Notes under the pieces: generated by a model | Seen by the model: only the letters and a program-made list of their open reading frames with translations | Database searches by the model: none | What the model was told of the DNA's origin: nothing | Source: Chamaesiphon sp. | GTDB taxonomy: Bacteria; Cyanobacteriota; Cyanobacteriia; Cyanobacteriales; Chamaesiphonaceae | DNA length: 52,500 bases | Direction: 5' to 3' | NCBI GenBank assembly: GCA_020059425.1 | Contig: JAGVCD010000371.1 | Span: 1 to 52,500, forward strand | Shown here: positions 40,021 through 48,500 of the stretch, in pieces | How positions within the stretch are numbered: position 1 is the stretch's first letter | How the letters are laid out: each line of letters opens with the position of its first letter | Position numbers and translations under genes: made by a program

Positions 40021-40044
40021 ATTTGATAGATTCCTGATTTTTGT

Positions 40045-40131
40045 TATTGGGTGTGGTAGTATAGATACAGGCAAGGTCGTTGCAAGCGACCTCTTTTCAG
40101 CCTGTATCAACCAAATCAGAGGAAACCTGAC
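40045..40131 (+). promoter_or_regulatory. Promoter and two-domain structured leader
   Basis: TAGTATAGAT near 40058 is the -10 region. GATACAGGC (40064-40072) pairs with GCCTGTATC (40100-40108), enclosing AGGTCG-TTGCAAG-CGACCT (7-nt loop). TCAG-AGGAAAC-CTGA (40116-40130) lies one base before the ATG at 40132. This is the most stable example of the leader family. Confidence 0.7.
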
Positions 40132-40377
40132 ATGGCTAACAATATTATAGCAACAGACAATGACAACTTTGCAGTCGTTTTTAATGTTCGACTGATAATG
40201 TTTGACTATTTCAAAAAATCATGGTTTTGTGTCTACGAACAAGATGAGGTTTATGTTGTTCCCCCGGAAAAACAATATTGGGATGGAAAAACTTTTCTGC
40301 TCAGAGAATCTTACGAAGAAGATGGAAAAACTTTTTTGATTTATCATCCTGAGGTAGATAGTTTTTACCTTAGCTAA
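40132..40377 (+). CDS. Hypothetical protein, 81 aa, with conserved leader
   Basis: Starts MANNIIATDNDNFAVVFNVR, like other genes in this leader family that begin MAN or MAK. Aromatic-rich with a repeat (YWDGKTFLL and EDGKTFLIY). No family recognised. It sits alone between its structured leader and a large terminator-like palindrome, like an inserted cassette. Confidence 0.55.
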   Translation: MANNIIATDNDNFAVVFNVRLIMFDYFKKSWFCVYEQDEVYVVPPEKQYWDGKTFLLRESYEEDGKTFLIYHPEVDSFYLS

Positions 40378-40382
40378 ATCTA

Positions 40383-40447
40383 ACCAAATTTTAGTAAACA
40401 AACCCACTAATTCCAATAATTAGCGGGTTTGTTTACTAAAATTTGGT
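40383..40447. terminator. Long palindrome acting as terminator
   Basis: A 23-bp perfect inverted repeat (40383-40405 with 40425-40447) is extended inside by CTAATT/AATTAG, giving a 65-bp near-palindrome. Its core AAACCC...GGGTTTGTTT resembles the terminator at 41365-41400, so bidirectional termination is likely. The right arm runs into the next promoter (TATAAT at 40450-40455). Confidence 0.7.
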
Positions 40448-40550
40448 GTATAATACAAAATACGGGCAAAAGGGCGTGCGACCGCCCCGATATCAACCCG
40501 CCTCTCCCTTCAGTAAGGAGAGTGACCACAAATCAGAGGATACCTGAATC
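40448..40550 (+). promoter_or_regulatory. Promoter and structured leader with 4-7-4 hairpin
   Basis: TATAAT near 40450. GGGCG/CGCCC hairpin, then CTCTCC (40502-40507), loop CTTCAGTAA, GGAGAG (40517-40522), linker TGACCACAAA, then TCAG-AGGATAC-CTGA (40533-40547) three bases before the ATG. The 41476 gene has the same arrangement with different stem bases (GGCTCC/GGAGCC and TTAG/CTAA). Confidence 0.7.
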
Positions 40551-41360
40551 ATGGCTAACAACAGTTTAGAAGTTTTTCGCACATCTATCAAGCTCGGCAG
40601 TATCGAGATTGATGCGTACACAGCGCATCAAAAAGATGAGCATGGTCGCTGGATTAATTACCTCAGTGGTGCGGGAATGGCGACAAGTATTAAATTACAC
40701 AGAAATACCACGTTACAAAATCGGATGTCTGAAGAGCTAAAAGCTTTACTGGGGAAGGACTTTACCACGTTACAAGGCAAATATCGCAACAGCCAAAATT
40801 CTTTTTCTAAGGTTGAGCTTTGGACAACAAGCCAAGCTCCAAAATATTGGCGGTATCACGATCGAAAGGGGAACCAAATTGCTGGACTGATTATTGATGC
40901 TTTAACTGGGGTGAGTCTTGACGCTATCATCAACGATCGCTTCAAGCGAACCTACTCGCTAGGAAGCACCGAGCAATGGGTTAACCAAATTATCAACAAA
41001 ACACCTGATACCGACCGCCCTGTTCATTTCAATAAAGACTGGCAAAAAGAAGCAACCCGCGTCACTGGGCATCATTGGCAAGGATTGGCGATGGCTAACT
41101 TCATTCATCGCGCAGTCTACAAAATGTTTGGTTCTGCGGTGCAAAAACGCTTAAATGAGGTCAACCCCTATGGCGATTCTGGAGTGCGTCGCGACGCTTT
41201 GCATTATCAGTTTTTCGTTACTAATGCTGACGAGAAATTGGTGCGAGCACAAATCCAGACAACTTACACCTTGCTTAAAATAAGTGCTTGCGAAAGTGAT
41301 TTTTGGAGGCACATGAGCAATCACTTTGGCAACGCAATTCAGCTAGAAATTGACCTCTAA
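40551..41360 (+). CDS. Antirepressor-like protein with P63C-like C-terminus, 269 aa
   Basis: The N-terminal half has GSIEIDAYTAHQKDEHGRWI, then LSGAGMATSIKLHRNTTLQN, related in layout to the module of the 30819 gene. The middle has GLIIDALTGVSLDAIINDRF. The C-terminal domain (FGSAVQKRLNEVNPYGDSGV, RRDALHYQFFVTNADEKLVR and an end in WRHMSNHFGNAIQLEIDL) resembles the P63C group. The N-terminal-DNA-binding plus P63C layout is known in phage and plasmid regulators, but the molecular role is unclear. The first gene of a run with Bet next. Confidence 0.65.
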   Translation: MANNSLEVFRTSIKLGSIEIDAYTAHQKDEHGRWINYLSGAGMATSIKLHRNTTLQNRMSEELKALLGKDFTTLQGKYRNSQNSFSKVELWTTSQAPKYWRYHDRKGNQIAGLIIDALTGVSLDAIINDRFKRTYSLGSTEQWVNQIINKTPDTDRPVHFNKDWQKEATRVTGHHWQGLAMANFIHRAVYKMFGSAVQKRLNEVNPYGDSGVRRDALHYQFFVTNADEKLVRAQIQTTYTLLKISACESDFWRHMSNHFGNAIQLEIDL

Positions 41361-41364
41361 AAAT

Positions 41365-41400
41365 AACCCGCCAATTTTAATAATTGGCGGGTTTCTTTTT
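41365..41400. terminator. Rho-independent terminator
   Basis: AACCCGCCAATT and AATTGGCGGGTT form a 12-bp stem, followed by TCTTTTT. It ends the 40551 transcript. Confidence 0.85.
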
Positions 41401-41409
41401 GAGGGTGTA

Positions 41410-41475
41410 GTATAATAAGGATAGAACGGCTCCCTTGAGTAAGGAGCCTGACCACAAATTAGAGATTACCTAATC
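41410..41475 (+). promoter_or_regulatory. Promoter and structured leader of the bet operon
   Basis: TATAAT near 41411 after GTGTAG. GGCTCC (41428-41433), loop CTTGAGTAA, GGAGCC (41443-41448), linker TGACCACAAA, then TTAG-AGATTAC-CTAA (41459-41473) two bases before the ATG. Both stems covary with those of the 40551 leader. Confidence 0.7.
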
Positions 41476-42231
41476 ATGGCTAGCAACAATACTATCACGG
41501 TAGTCGCGCATCCACAGTACAGCAGCGACCAAATTGAGCTAATTAAGCGCACCATCTGCATGGGTGCAACAGACGACGAACTGGCTATGTTTGCCAGTAT
41601 TTGTAACCGTACCGGGCTAGACCCATTTGCCCGCCAAATCTACGCAATCAAGCGCTGGAATAGCCAATTGAGAAAGGAAGTGATGAGCTTCCAAGTATCG
41701 ATCGATGGCTTTCGGATTATTGCCCTTCGCAGCGGTCAATATGCAGGGCAATTAGGGCCGTTTTGGTGTGGTGAAGATGGGGCATGGATTGATTGCTGGT
41801 TAAAACCTACACCACCCCTAGCAGCTAAAGTTGGGGTGTTGAGGCATGATTTCAAAGAGCCTGTTTGGGGTGTGGCTAAATTTGATAGCTACTGCCAAAA
41901 AAACAAAGATGGTTCGCTAAGCTCAATGTGGGCAAAGATGAGTGATTTAATGCTAGCTAAGTGTGCGGAAGCTCAGGCACTTCGTAAAGCTTTTCCACAA
42001 GATTTATCGGGATTGTATACACCCGATGAAATGGCACAAGCCGACAATCCGCAAGCAGTTTACAGTCAATGGAAAACTGCATCTGATGCAATCGATTGGG
42101 CAGTTAAGGAAACTGGATTAGAGCGTGAGTGGCTAGAATCAGAGTTTGCTGCTTTGCCCGAAGTAAATGGCAAAAAAGCGGTGGCATGGGTTAGTTTCAT
42201 CGGCAGTTGTGCGAAGGGGGCGGTATGGTAA
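41476..42231 (+). CDS. bet: Bet (RecT/Red-beta family) single-strand annealing recombinase
   Basis: 251 aa. The sequence [20 protein letters not shown], then [40 protein letters not shown] and [20 protein letters not shown] is the Red-beta family core in full. The C-terminal 60 residues are the partner-binding part. It anneals complementary single strands in phage replication and recombination. No SSB was recognised; the DEDDy exonuclease at 6237-7085 is a possible partner. It overlaps the next gene by 7 bp. Confidence 0.9.
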   Translation: MASNNTITVVAHPQYSSDQIELIKRTICMGATDDELAMFASICNRTGLDPFARQIYAIKRWNSQLRKEVMSFQVSIDGFRIIALRSGQYAGQLGPFWCGEDGAWIDCWLKPTPPLAAKVGVLRHDFKEPVWGVAKFDSYCQKNKDGSLSSMWAKMSDLMLAKCAEAQALRKAFPQDLSGLYTPDEMAQADNPQAVYSQWKTASDAIDWAVKETGLEREWLESEFAALPEVNGKKAVAWVSFIGSCAKGAVW

Positions 42232-42437
42232 AAAAAATAGTATTCAATGGTGATACGCCATTAGAAAGAGCATTGAGAAAGCCACAAAAACCAGAGCCTA
42301 TCTCAGTAAAGCCCGCCCTTTTTGCTCGAAATCCTAAGCACAAATACGGCACTTGCTGGCAGTGTGGGAGTGCAAAAAGCATTCCCGGCGGGGATTATTT
42401 CAAATGCGACAATTGCGGTTGGCTAGTAATTAAATAA
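42225..42437 (+). CDS. Small zinc-ribbon protein, 70 aa
   Basis: Start at 42225, overlapping the end of bet. The C-terminal part has [10 protein letters not shown] and CDNCGW, four Cys in two C-x2-C pairs 16 residues apart, a zinc ribbon. The N-terminus is basic and Pro-rich. Zinc binding is well supported by pattern; the role (DNA binding or protein contact) is unknown. Confidence 0.65.
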   Translation: MVKKIVFNGDTPLERALRKPQKPEPISVKPALFARNPKHKYGTCWQCGSAKSIPGGDYFKCDNCGWLVIK

Positions 42438-42449
42438 GGAGCAAAACTC

Positions 42450-42902
42450 ATGACTAATGTTAAAGAATTTTTGAGTAAAGCAGGAACTATTACCCTTTGT
42501 GGTTCTACTCGCTTTTATGAGGCTTATGTAGCTGCAAATCGGTTACTTACACTCAAAGGCTGGACTGTACTGAGCTGCGGACAATTCGGTCATTCTTACC
42601 ATAAAGAAGTAGCTGGGGAGATACCGTTAGCTAAGATAAAGGCTTTGCATTTTTGGAAAATTATGCAGAGCGATGCAATTTGCATCGTGAATGGCAATCA
42701 ATATTTAGGCAAGTCATCGAAGCTAGAAATTGACTTTGCAATTAAAAACGACAAGTCAATTATTGAGTTTGAAGCGACAAGTTTGCACGATGGAATATTT
42801 GAGGTTATTGATACTCGTCCTCAAGTTTACCCGACATTAGATGAATTCCTACTAAGCGAAACCTGGCAAAAGTTTACACAAATCAACCCTAATTTTTATT
42901 AA
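42450..42902 (+). CDS. Nucleoside 2-deoxyribosyltransferase-like protein
   Basis: 150 aa. ITLCGSTRFYEAYVAANRLL (about 14-33) is the family's opening segment, SDAICIVNGNQYLGKSSKLE (about 74-93) has the conserved D and the active-site-like E93, and IDFAIKN follows. These proteins form a Rossmann-like fold that moves deoxyribose between bases or, in relatives, handles other N-glycosides. In phages they act in nucleotide salvage or base modification. Exact substrate unknown. Confidence 0.6.
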   Translation: MTNVKEFLSKAGTITLCGSTRFYEAYVAANRLLTLKGWTVLSCGQFGHSYHKEVAGEIPLAKIKALHFWKIMQSDAICIVNGNQYLGKSSKLEIDFAIKNDKSIIEFEATSLHDGIFEVIDTRPQVYPTLDEFLLSETWQKFTQINPNFY

Positions 42903-42911
42903 GGAAAGACC

Positions 42912-43049
42912 ATGACTGACAACAACAAAACCTGTGCTAATTGCAAATACTTCAATGGAAACCCAGGCGTAGGATTTGGGTATTGCTACGAACATTCTGA
43001 AGGAACAAAATCGACTGACACTTGCTATTGCTTTGTTAAAAAAGATTAG
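42912..43049 (+). CDS. Small Cys-rich protein, 45 aa
   Basis: AAGGAAAG precedes the ATG at 42912. The sequence TCANCKYFNGNPGVGFGYCY then DTCYCF contains five Cys (CANC, GYCY, TCYC) that could bind zinc in a rubredoxin- or knuckle-like fold. It lies within the operon between the transferase-like gene and the DUF5131 gene. Function unknown. Confidence 0.6.
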   Translation: MTDNNKTCANCKYFNGNPGVGFGYCYEHSEGTKSTDTCYCFVKKD

Positions 43050-43060
43050 GAGAATAAACC

Positions 43061-43747
43061 ATGACTACAGGTATTGAATGGACAGATCGCACCTGGAACC
43101 CAATTACTGGCTGCGACAAAGTAAGCCCCGGCTGCGCTCACTGCTACGCAAAGGAAATTACCCAGCGATTTCCTAATGGGTTTCCCAATGGATTTAACCT
43201 GACAATGCATCCCGACCGCCTTGACTACCCTATTAAATGGCGAAAACCCAGCCTTGTTTTTGTCAATTCAATGAGCGATTTGTTTCACAAAGATGTACCG
43301 CTCGAATTTATTCAAAAAGTATTTGACGTGATGGGACAAACACCCCGTCACACCTATCAAATACTAACCAAGCGACACAAGCGCTTAGTTGAGTTAGCAC
43401 CACATCTTAACTGGCACTCTAATATTTGGATGGGTGTATCAGTTGAGAACCAGCAATATACCCGTAGAATTGATGCTTTAAGGCAGGTTCCGGCTGCTGT
43501 TAGATTCCTTTCCTGCGAACCGCTTTTAGGGCCGCTAAATTTAAATTTAGAGGGCATTCACTGGGTAATAGTTGGGGGAGAGTCAGGGGCTGGCTATCGC
43601 GCACCAAATCCCGATTGGGTGCGCTCGATCCGCGATCGATGTCAGGATGCCAATGTCGCGTTTTTCTTCAAACAATGGGGAGGACGCACACCTAAAGCTG
43701 GGGGGAGGTTGTTGGATGCAAAAATTTGGGATGAAATGCCTGTTTGA
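43061..43747 (+). CDS. DUF5131 / phage Gp37-Gp68 family protein
   Basis: 228 aa. [20 protein letters not shown] followed by CAHCYAKEI is the family signature, with three Cys in C-x6-C-x2-C that may hold an Fe-S cluster (radical-SAM-like). Later [40 protein letters not shown], and [10 protein letters not shown] and WVIVGGESG are also typical. Members are frequent in phages and near DNA modification or defence genes, but the reaction is not known. AGGAG precedes the ATG. Confidence 0.8.
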   Translation: MTTGIEWTDRTWNPITGCDKVSPGCAHCYAKEITQRFPNGFPNGFNLTMHPDRLDYPIKWRKPSLVFVNSMSDLFHKDVPLEFIQKVFDVMGQTPRHTYQILTKRHKRLVELAPHLNWHSNIWMGVSVENQQYTRRIDALRQVPAAVRFLSCEPLLGPLNLNLEGIHWVIVGGESGAGYRAPNPDWVRSIRDRCQDANVAFFFKQWGGRTPKAGGRLLDAKIWDEMPV

Positions 43748-43769
43748 ATTTTTATTGAAGGAGATTTCA

Positions 43770-44057
43770 ATGGCAATCTGTGTAGATTTCCTACAGACCA
43801 TCCCACCCCAAAAAGCCTCTGTTGCTCGGTATGGGGATAAATGGTGTCATTTGTTTACCGATGAAAATAGCCAAGAAGAAGACTTGCATCTGTTTGCGGA
43901 AAAATTAGGCTTGAAAAGAGCTTATTTTCAAGATCATCGACTTCTTGCTCATTACGATCTAACTCCTACTAAACGCGCATTAGCCTTAAAGTATGGAGCC
44001 GTAGAAAGGCAAAGCGCTGATATTGTCAAACAACGGTTAAAAGAGAAAAAGCTCTAA
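43770..44057 (+). CDS. DUF4031 family protein, 95 aa
   Basis: Start at 43770 (GAAGGAG upstream). KWCHLFTDENSQEEDLHLFA, then EKLGLKRAYFQDHRLLAHYD and LTPTKRALALKYGAVERQSA give the family's His/Asp core (HYDLTP-KR-AL-GA). The family is small, found in phages and bacteria, and uncharacterised. It ends two bases before the converging portal gene. Confidence 0.75.
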   Translation: MAICVDFLQTIPPQKASVARYGDKWCHLFTDENSQEEDLHLFAEKLGLKRAYFQDHRLLAHYDLTPTKRALALKYGAVERQSADIVKQRLKEKKL

Positions 44058-44058
44058 T

Positions 44059-45399
44059 CTAACCACCGCCTGCATCTCCTACTGGTGCGGGCGGTTTTTC
44101 TTTGGCTAATTGTGCCAGTTCCGCATCGGCATCGGCAACAAATCCAAGCTGTTCGATTGCCGTCTTTTTACTGACAAGCCCCTGAGATTGTGCCTGCAAA
44201 AGTAAGTTTTTATGTTCAATTCCACGCTCAACTCGCGGCAAAACCTTGACTGAGATTTTAGATTTAACACCTAATAAATAGCTGCACACAGACAGCAGAT
44301 CGCTGAAAGCATAGCCAAGTTTGCGGGCATCAGAGCCTACATAATCAGAGAAATCTCTACGACTTTGCTCTCGACTGATACCGCTTAAAAGCAAGTCCGC
44401 TCCTAATACAAAGGATTGGTCAGCTTGGGCATAGATTGACTGACTGAATATCTGAAAAGTCTCAATAAAAGTTTTTGGGTCAATCGGCTGCTGTAGCCTG
44501 ATATCAGGCTGCGTGTAGCCAACAAGGTTATTGCGTTCATCATTCAGCGGAAGCCCCTGCACAAACCGAGTAATGCCCGCACCGCTGGCTAATCCTTCAG
44601 GGTTTGGGGTAAAAACCTCTCTGCCTTGCGCGTCGTATTCCCACTTTCCCGGTGGCTGTGCGTTGAGTATCGACTCTTGAATCCATCCCGAATAAGCCAG
44701 ATTGTGGGGCAATAGAGTTAATGCAAAGTTAATTGCATTTTGGTTCTCCTTAATTGATTTAGTCACCATTGCTGGCAAATTGATTTCAATTACTGTAAAT
44801 CCACCGCCTAAGTCAAGCAAAAACTCTCTAACAACTTCATTCTTAAATATAGTTTGAAAGACTGTTAAGCCTTTACTTAGAAACTGGCGTTCAATAAAAC
44901 TTTCGCCGTTTTCAGTGTAGTGATAGTCAAATTGGGTAAGAAATCGATCGTTATTTCTATAAGCAACCACGCTACCAATTGGAGCGCAATGCACTTCTAG
45001 CGCTTCTTCCTTGGTTTCCGTGGTATAGGATTGCTGGAAAAATAATCGGAGGTACGATCGCCCGTCAATTTTTGCCTTGAGTGCTGCTTCTTCCAGCGGA
45101 TTACCAAATACCCCGGCATTTTCTCGCTCCCATTTAGCTGTCAGCGCCGACAGCACTGGATCGAGTGTGGATAGGTGGCTGGGGGACAATGCTGCCAAAT
45201 GGCGATCGACCACCTCAGCAATTTTGTTGCAACTTTGAAAGTTGCGGGCAATCGCTTGACTTGTGCGCTGATTTTCGGGCTGGCTTAGATCGAGGATCGA
45301 TTCTAGCCAAGCGGACAGAAAGGCTTCCCCTGTGTACCATTCCCAGTTGCTTTGTGTAGAGGAAAAGTTTGGATAACGGTTGTCAGGGTATTTTGACAT
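44059..45399 (-). CDS. Phage portal protein
   Basis: 446 aa, about usual length. NWEWYTGEAFLSAWLESILD near the start, VEVHCAPIGSVVAYRNNDRF-like stem region (about 130-150), QSYTTETKEEALEVHCAPIG, then a C-terminal region with LSGISREQSRRDFSDYVGSD and LLQAQSQGLVSKKTAIEQLG fit portals of the SPP1-like type (clip, stem, crown). It lies on the minus strand, away from terminase (49094-50780) and capsid (24028-25200), whereas in most phages the three are adjacent. Leader carries the 14-mer CGCAAGACCCGGAC. Confidence 0.65.
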   Translation of the reverse strand: MSKYPDNRYPNFSSTQSNWEWYTGEAFLSAWLESILDLSQPENQRTSQAIARNFQSCNKIAEVVDRHLAALSPSHLSTLDPVLSALTAKWERENAGVFGNPLEEAALKAKIDGRSYLRLFFQQSYTTETKEEALEVHCAPIGSVVAYRNNDRFLTQFDYHYTENGESFIERQFLSKGLTVFQTIFKNEVVREFLLDLGGGFTVIEINLPAMVTKSIKENQNAINFALTLLPHNLAYSGWIQESILNAQPPGKWEYDAQGREVFTPNPEGLASGAGITRFVQGLPLNDERNNLVGYTQPDIRLQQPIDPKTFIETFQIFSQSIYAQADQSFVLGADLLLSGISREQSRRDFSDYVGSDARKLGYAFSDLLSVCSYLLGVKSKISVKVLPRVERGIEHKNLLLQAQSQGLVSKKTAIEQLGFVADADAELAQLAKEKPPAPVGDAGGG

Positions 45400-45420
45400 A
45401 TTGCCTAAAACATCAATGGT

Positions 45421-45446
45421 GTCCGGGTCTTGCGCTATTTATTATA
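45421..45446 (-). promoter_or_regulatory. Portal promoter and 14-nt motif (copy B)
   Basis: Minus-strand TATAAT (45441-45446), then CGCAAGACCCGGAC (45421-45434) near the 5' end of the transcript, 21 nt before the ATG at 45399. The motif is shared with the ATPase operon leaders. Confidence 0.65.
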
Positions 45447-45479
45447 GTAGGTCAAAATAGTAATATAAAAAAATTGGCT

Positions 45480-45595
45480 CCCTGCACCTAAAGGTATTTA
45501 TCAGATACCACACAGAAAAACCAAGAAAACAAATTTTTGAATATAACCCCATTATAAGGTGCAGGGGGCTGATTGGCAAGTAGGAGCCGATCAGA
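45480..45595 (+). promoter_or_regulatory. Structured leader of the replication gene
   Basis: CCCTGCACCT (45480-45489) pairs with AGGTGCAGGG (45557-45566). Inside, GGTAT-TTATCAG-ATACC has a 7-nt loop. CTGAT-T-GGC and GCC-G-ATCAG (45569-45594) form a second hairpin with TAGGA in the loop, one base before the ATG at 45596. Such leaders can set replication copy number. Confidence 0.6.
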
Positions 45596-48500
45596 ATGTC
45601 AAATCTAAAAGCTACAAACAAATCAAAGCCTTGCCCAGTATGCGGCACAACCTCTAACGCTTGCCGAGAGCAGACTGACGGCGACCAAGAATTGTGGCAC
45701 TGTCGCACTTATTCCGATGCGAGTAAAGGCGAGAAAATAGCCGGAGTGGATGGCAGGCGATATATTTGCCTGTCGCCACTCCGGGGCCACACCGCGATGT
45801 TTGGTGTGGATAAGGGCGTGTGGTCGGCAGAGGAGAAGGAAGAATACCAGCGTCGGCAATTAGATCGGCGGGTAGAAAGCGATCGCCGCAGGGCTGAAGC
45901 GCTGGCAAAGGAGATGTCAGCGGGCGATCGCGATAAATACTTCAAGAAAGTGCTTGGCGAGCTGGGATTGCTGGAAAGCGATCGCCAAAATTTGCTCGAT
46001 CGGGGCTTCACTGATAACCAGATCGAGGCAATTGGCTTTCGGTCGCTAATTCCACAGCAGCCGCTGACCGGAAACTACCCGCACAATCTGCCGGGTTATC
46101 AATTTGGGTTTGGGGCTGGCAAGCTTCAAAATTCCGGCGCGGGTATTTTATGCCCGATTCCCGATTGGCAGGGCAATATCGTAGGGGCCCAGATTCGGCT
46201 CTCGAAAGTTGGCGAAGGTGATGGCCGGTATCGCTGGCTATCTTCAAAAAACAATTCATCACACCTGAACGGTGAAAATCCGATTGCTTGTTGGGATAAG
46301 GCAGAGGATAAGGTTGATAAAATTTGGCTGGCAGAAGGTACGGGTATCAAGCCCGCACTGGCAAGTCTCAGGCTGGGCGCTCCTGTGGTTGGCGCGGCCG
46401 GCGGACTGTTTGCCTCTAGCCCCAAAAATACTGAGGCAGCACTCGCACACCTCAGCCAAAAGTACGGCACTCGGTCGCTGGTGTTAGCCGCCGATGCTGG
46501 GGATGTGGTGAATCCACAGGTGATGAATCGGTGGAGAATACAGGTAAGTTTTCTTGAAAAATTGGGTTACACCGTAGCGTTCGCTTGGTGGGGTCAAGTT
46601 AGCAAAGAGTCAGATGATATTGATGAACTGGCTAACTTTGATGGGATTCGATACATCAGCCCTGATGAGTTTTGGGCGATCGCTGACAAACCAAAGGTGA
46701 TTGCAGAAGTGCAATCGTCGGACGCTTCAAGCGATACGGAACTTGGAGCTTGGATTGAAGGTAAAAAGTTTACTGCTGACGACAAATTTAGTAGTAAATA
46801 TTACGAATATCGAGCGCCAAATCAAGGCGAAATTCTACTTGGCAAATCGCCAACGGGTACGGGAAAAACTGAATATGTAGCCAGATTATTTAAAGAAGGC
46901 GGAGAGTTCGCAAACAAGAAATTAATCGGGTTCTTTTCAAGAAACAGCTTGATTGTTAATACCTGCAAACGCATTAACGGGCTATTTCAGTTGAGCGACG
47001 AGAGAGCGATGATGGTGAAAGATCCTACTGGGAAAGTGGGATTATGCACCAACAGCATTAAGAAATTTTCAAATCCAGAATGGTTTGACGATGCTGTCAT
47101 TTTTGTGGATGAGCTTGAATCGGTGATGAGCCACATCCTGGTTAGTAGTACGCACAAAAAGGATCGAGTTGAGGCTCTAAACTTGCTTAGAGAAGCCTTT
47201 AGTCGGGCATACTGCGTTATCGGAATGGATGCGAATTTGACCGATCGCGCTGCTGATTGGGTACAAACTCTTGCACCCCAAAAACGGGTAACAAAGGTTG
47301 AGAATACTTTCAAACAACTGAGGGCAAATGTTGAGTTGTTTGCCGGAACTCCGAGGAAATCGGGCAAATTGAACAGCAAGAAAATATCTCCTTTGGTGGG
47401 CGCGATGCTATCAAGCACAAAGCCATTTTTGGTACTATCTGACAGCCAAATCAAGCTAGAACAAATCGAAAAGATATTGGTTGAAAATGGGAAAACTGGC
47501 ATTAGGATCGACAGCAAAACATTAAAGCCAGACAGCGAGGAAAAGCACTGTTTAGCCGATGTCAACGATTATATTAGAGAGAGGGTAAAAGAGGGAAAAC
47601 CTATCGATTATTTCCTCGGTTCCCCTTCTTTGGGTGTCGGCGTTGATATCAACGTCCCTGGCTACTTCTCTGACAGCTACGTGCTGTTATCAGGGGTACT
47701 AGGGACTGACGATGCGATGCAACTGGCTGGCAGATGCCGAGATACTGGGACACTTTGGCACATTTCTACACCAGAAAAGTCGTTTCTTCCTAGTAAGAAT
47801 TTTATAGGATTCGACAATTTTGATGTCGCCAAAATGTCACAGAGATTGATTGAATTTTCCAGGATGGACATCAGTCATCTTAAAAAGCAAACCTCGAAAC
47901 TGGCAGAAGAGTTTAGCCAGTGGATAGAGGAAGCTAGAAGTAATTCAGATTCGCATTTTGCCTTGATGTTATTGGGTAAAGATGCCTACGAGAAACGCAA
48001 CCTTAAACGCTGCCTCAAGTATGCTTTGGAGACGGCAGGGCATTCGATTAAAGAGGTTTCTGATATTGAAAATCAGAGGATCGAGGCATTGCTTGAACTT
48101 TCTAAAGAGGAGATAAAGGAGAGGACAGCACAGGAGATATTTGAAGCGCCTGACATTACAGAGGAAGAGGCAGAGCAACTGTCGCGCTCTTATACTTCTA
48201 CTTGGGAAGAGAGGCTGCAAATTAAGAAGGCCGCAATCAGGAGGCTTTGCCCTGGATTAGATGAAACTGAATTTTGGACACAGGATTTATTCTATTATTT
48301 GGAGTGGGAGAATACTAGGGCAATTTCACAAGCTAATTTGCTTTACCTCTTCAATAACCCAGAGGTAGCCACCAAGAAACAGGTCAACACTTGGGCAAGA
48401 ATAGCAGCCGATCGCAAGCTGTTTTTGCCCGATTTGAACTCCGACAAAATGCGAGTTGAAGCGCTGCGATTTTTGAAGTTAGAACAATTTTTAGATCCTG

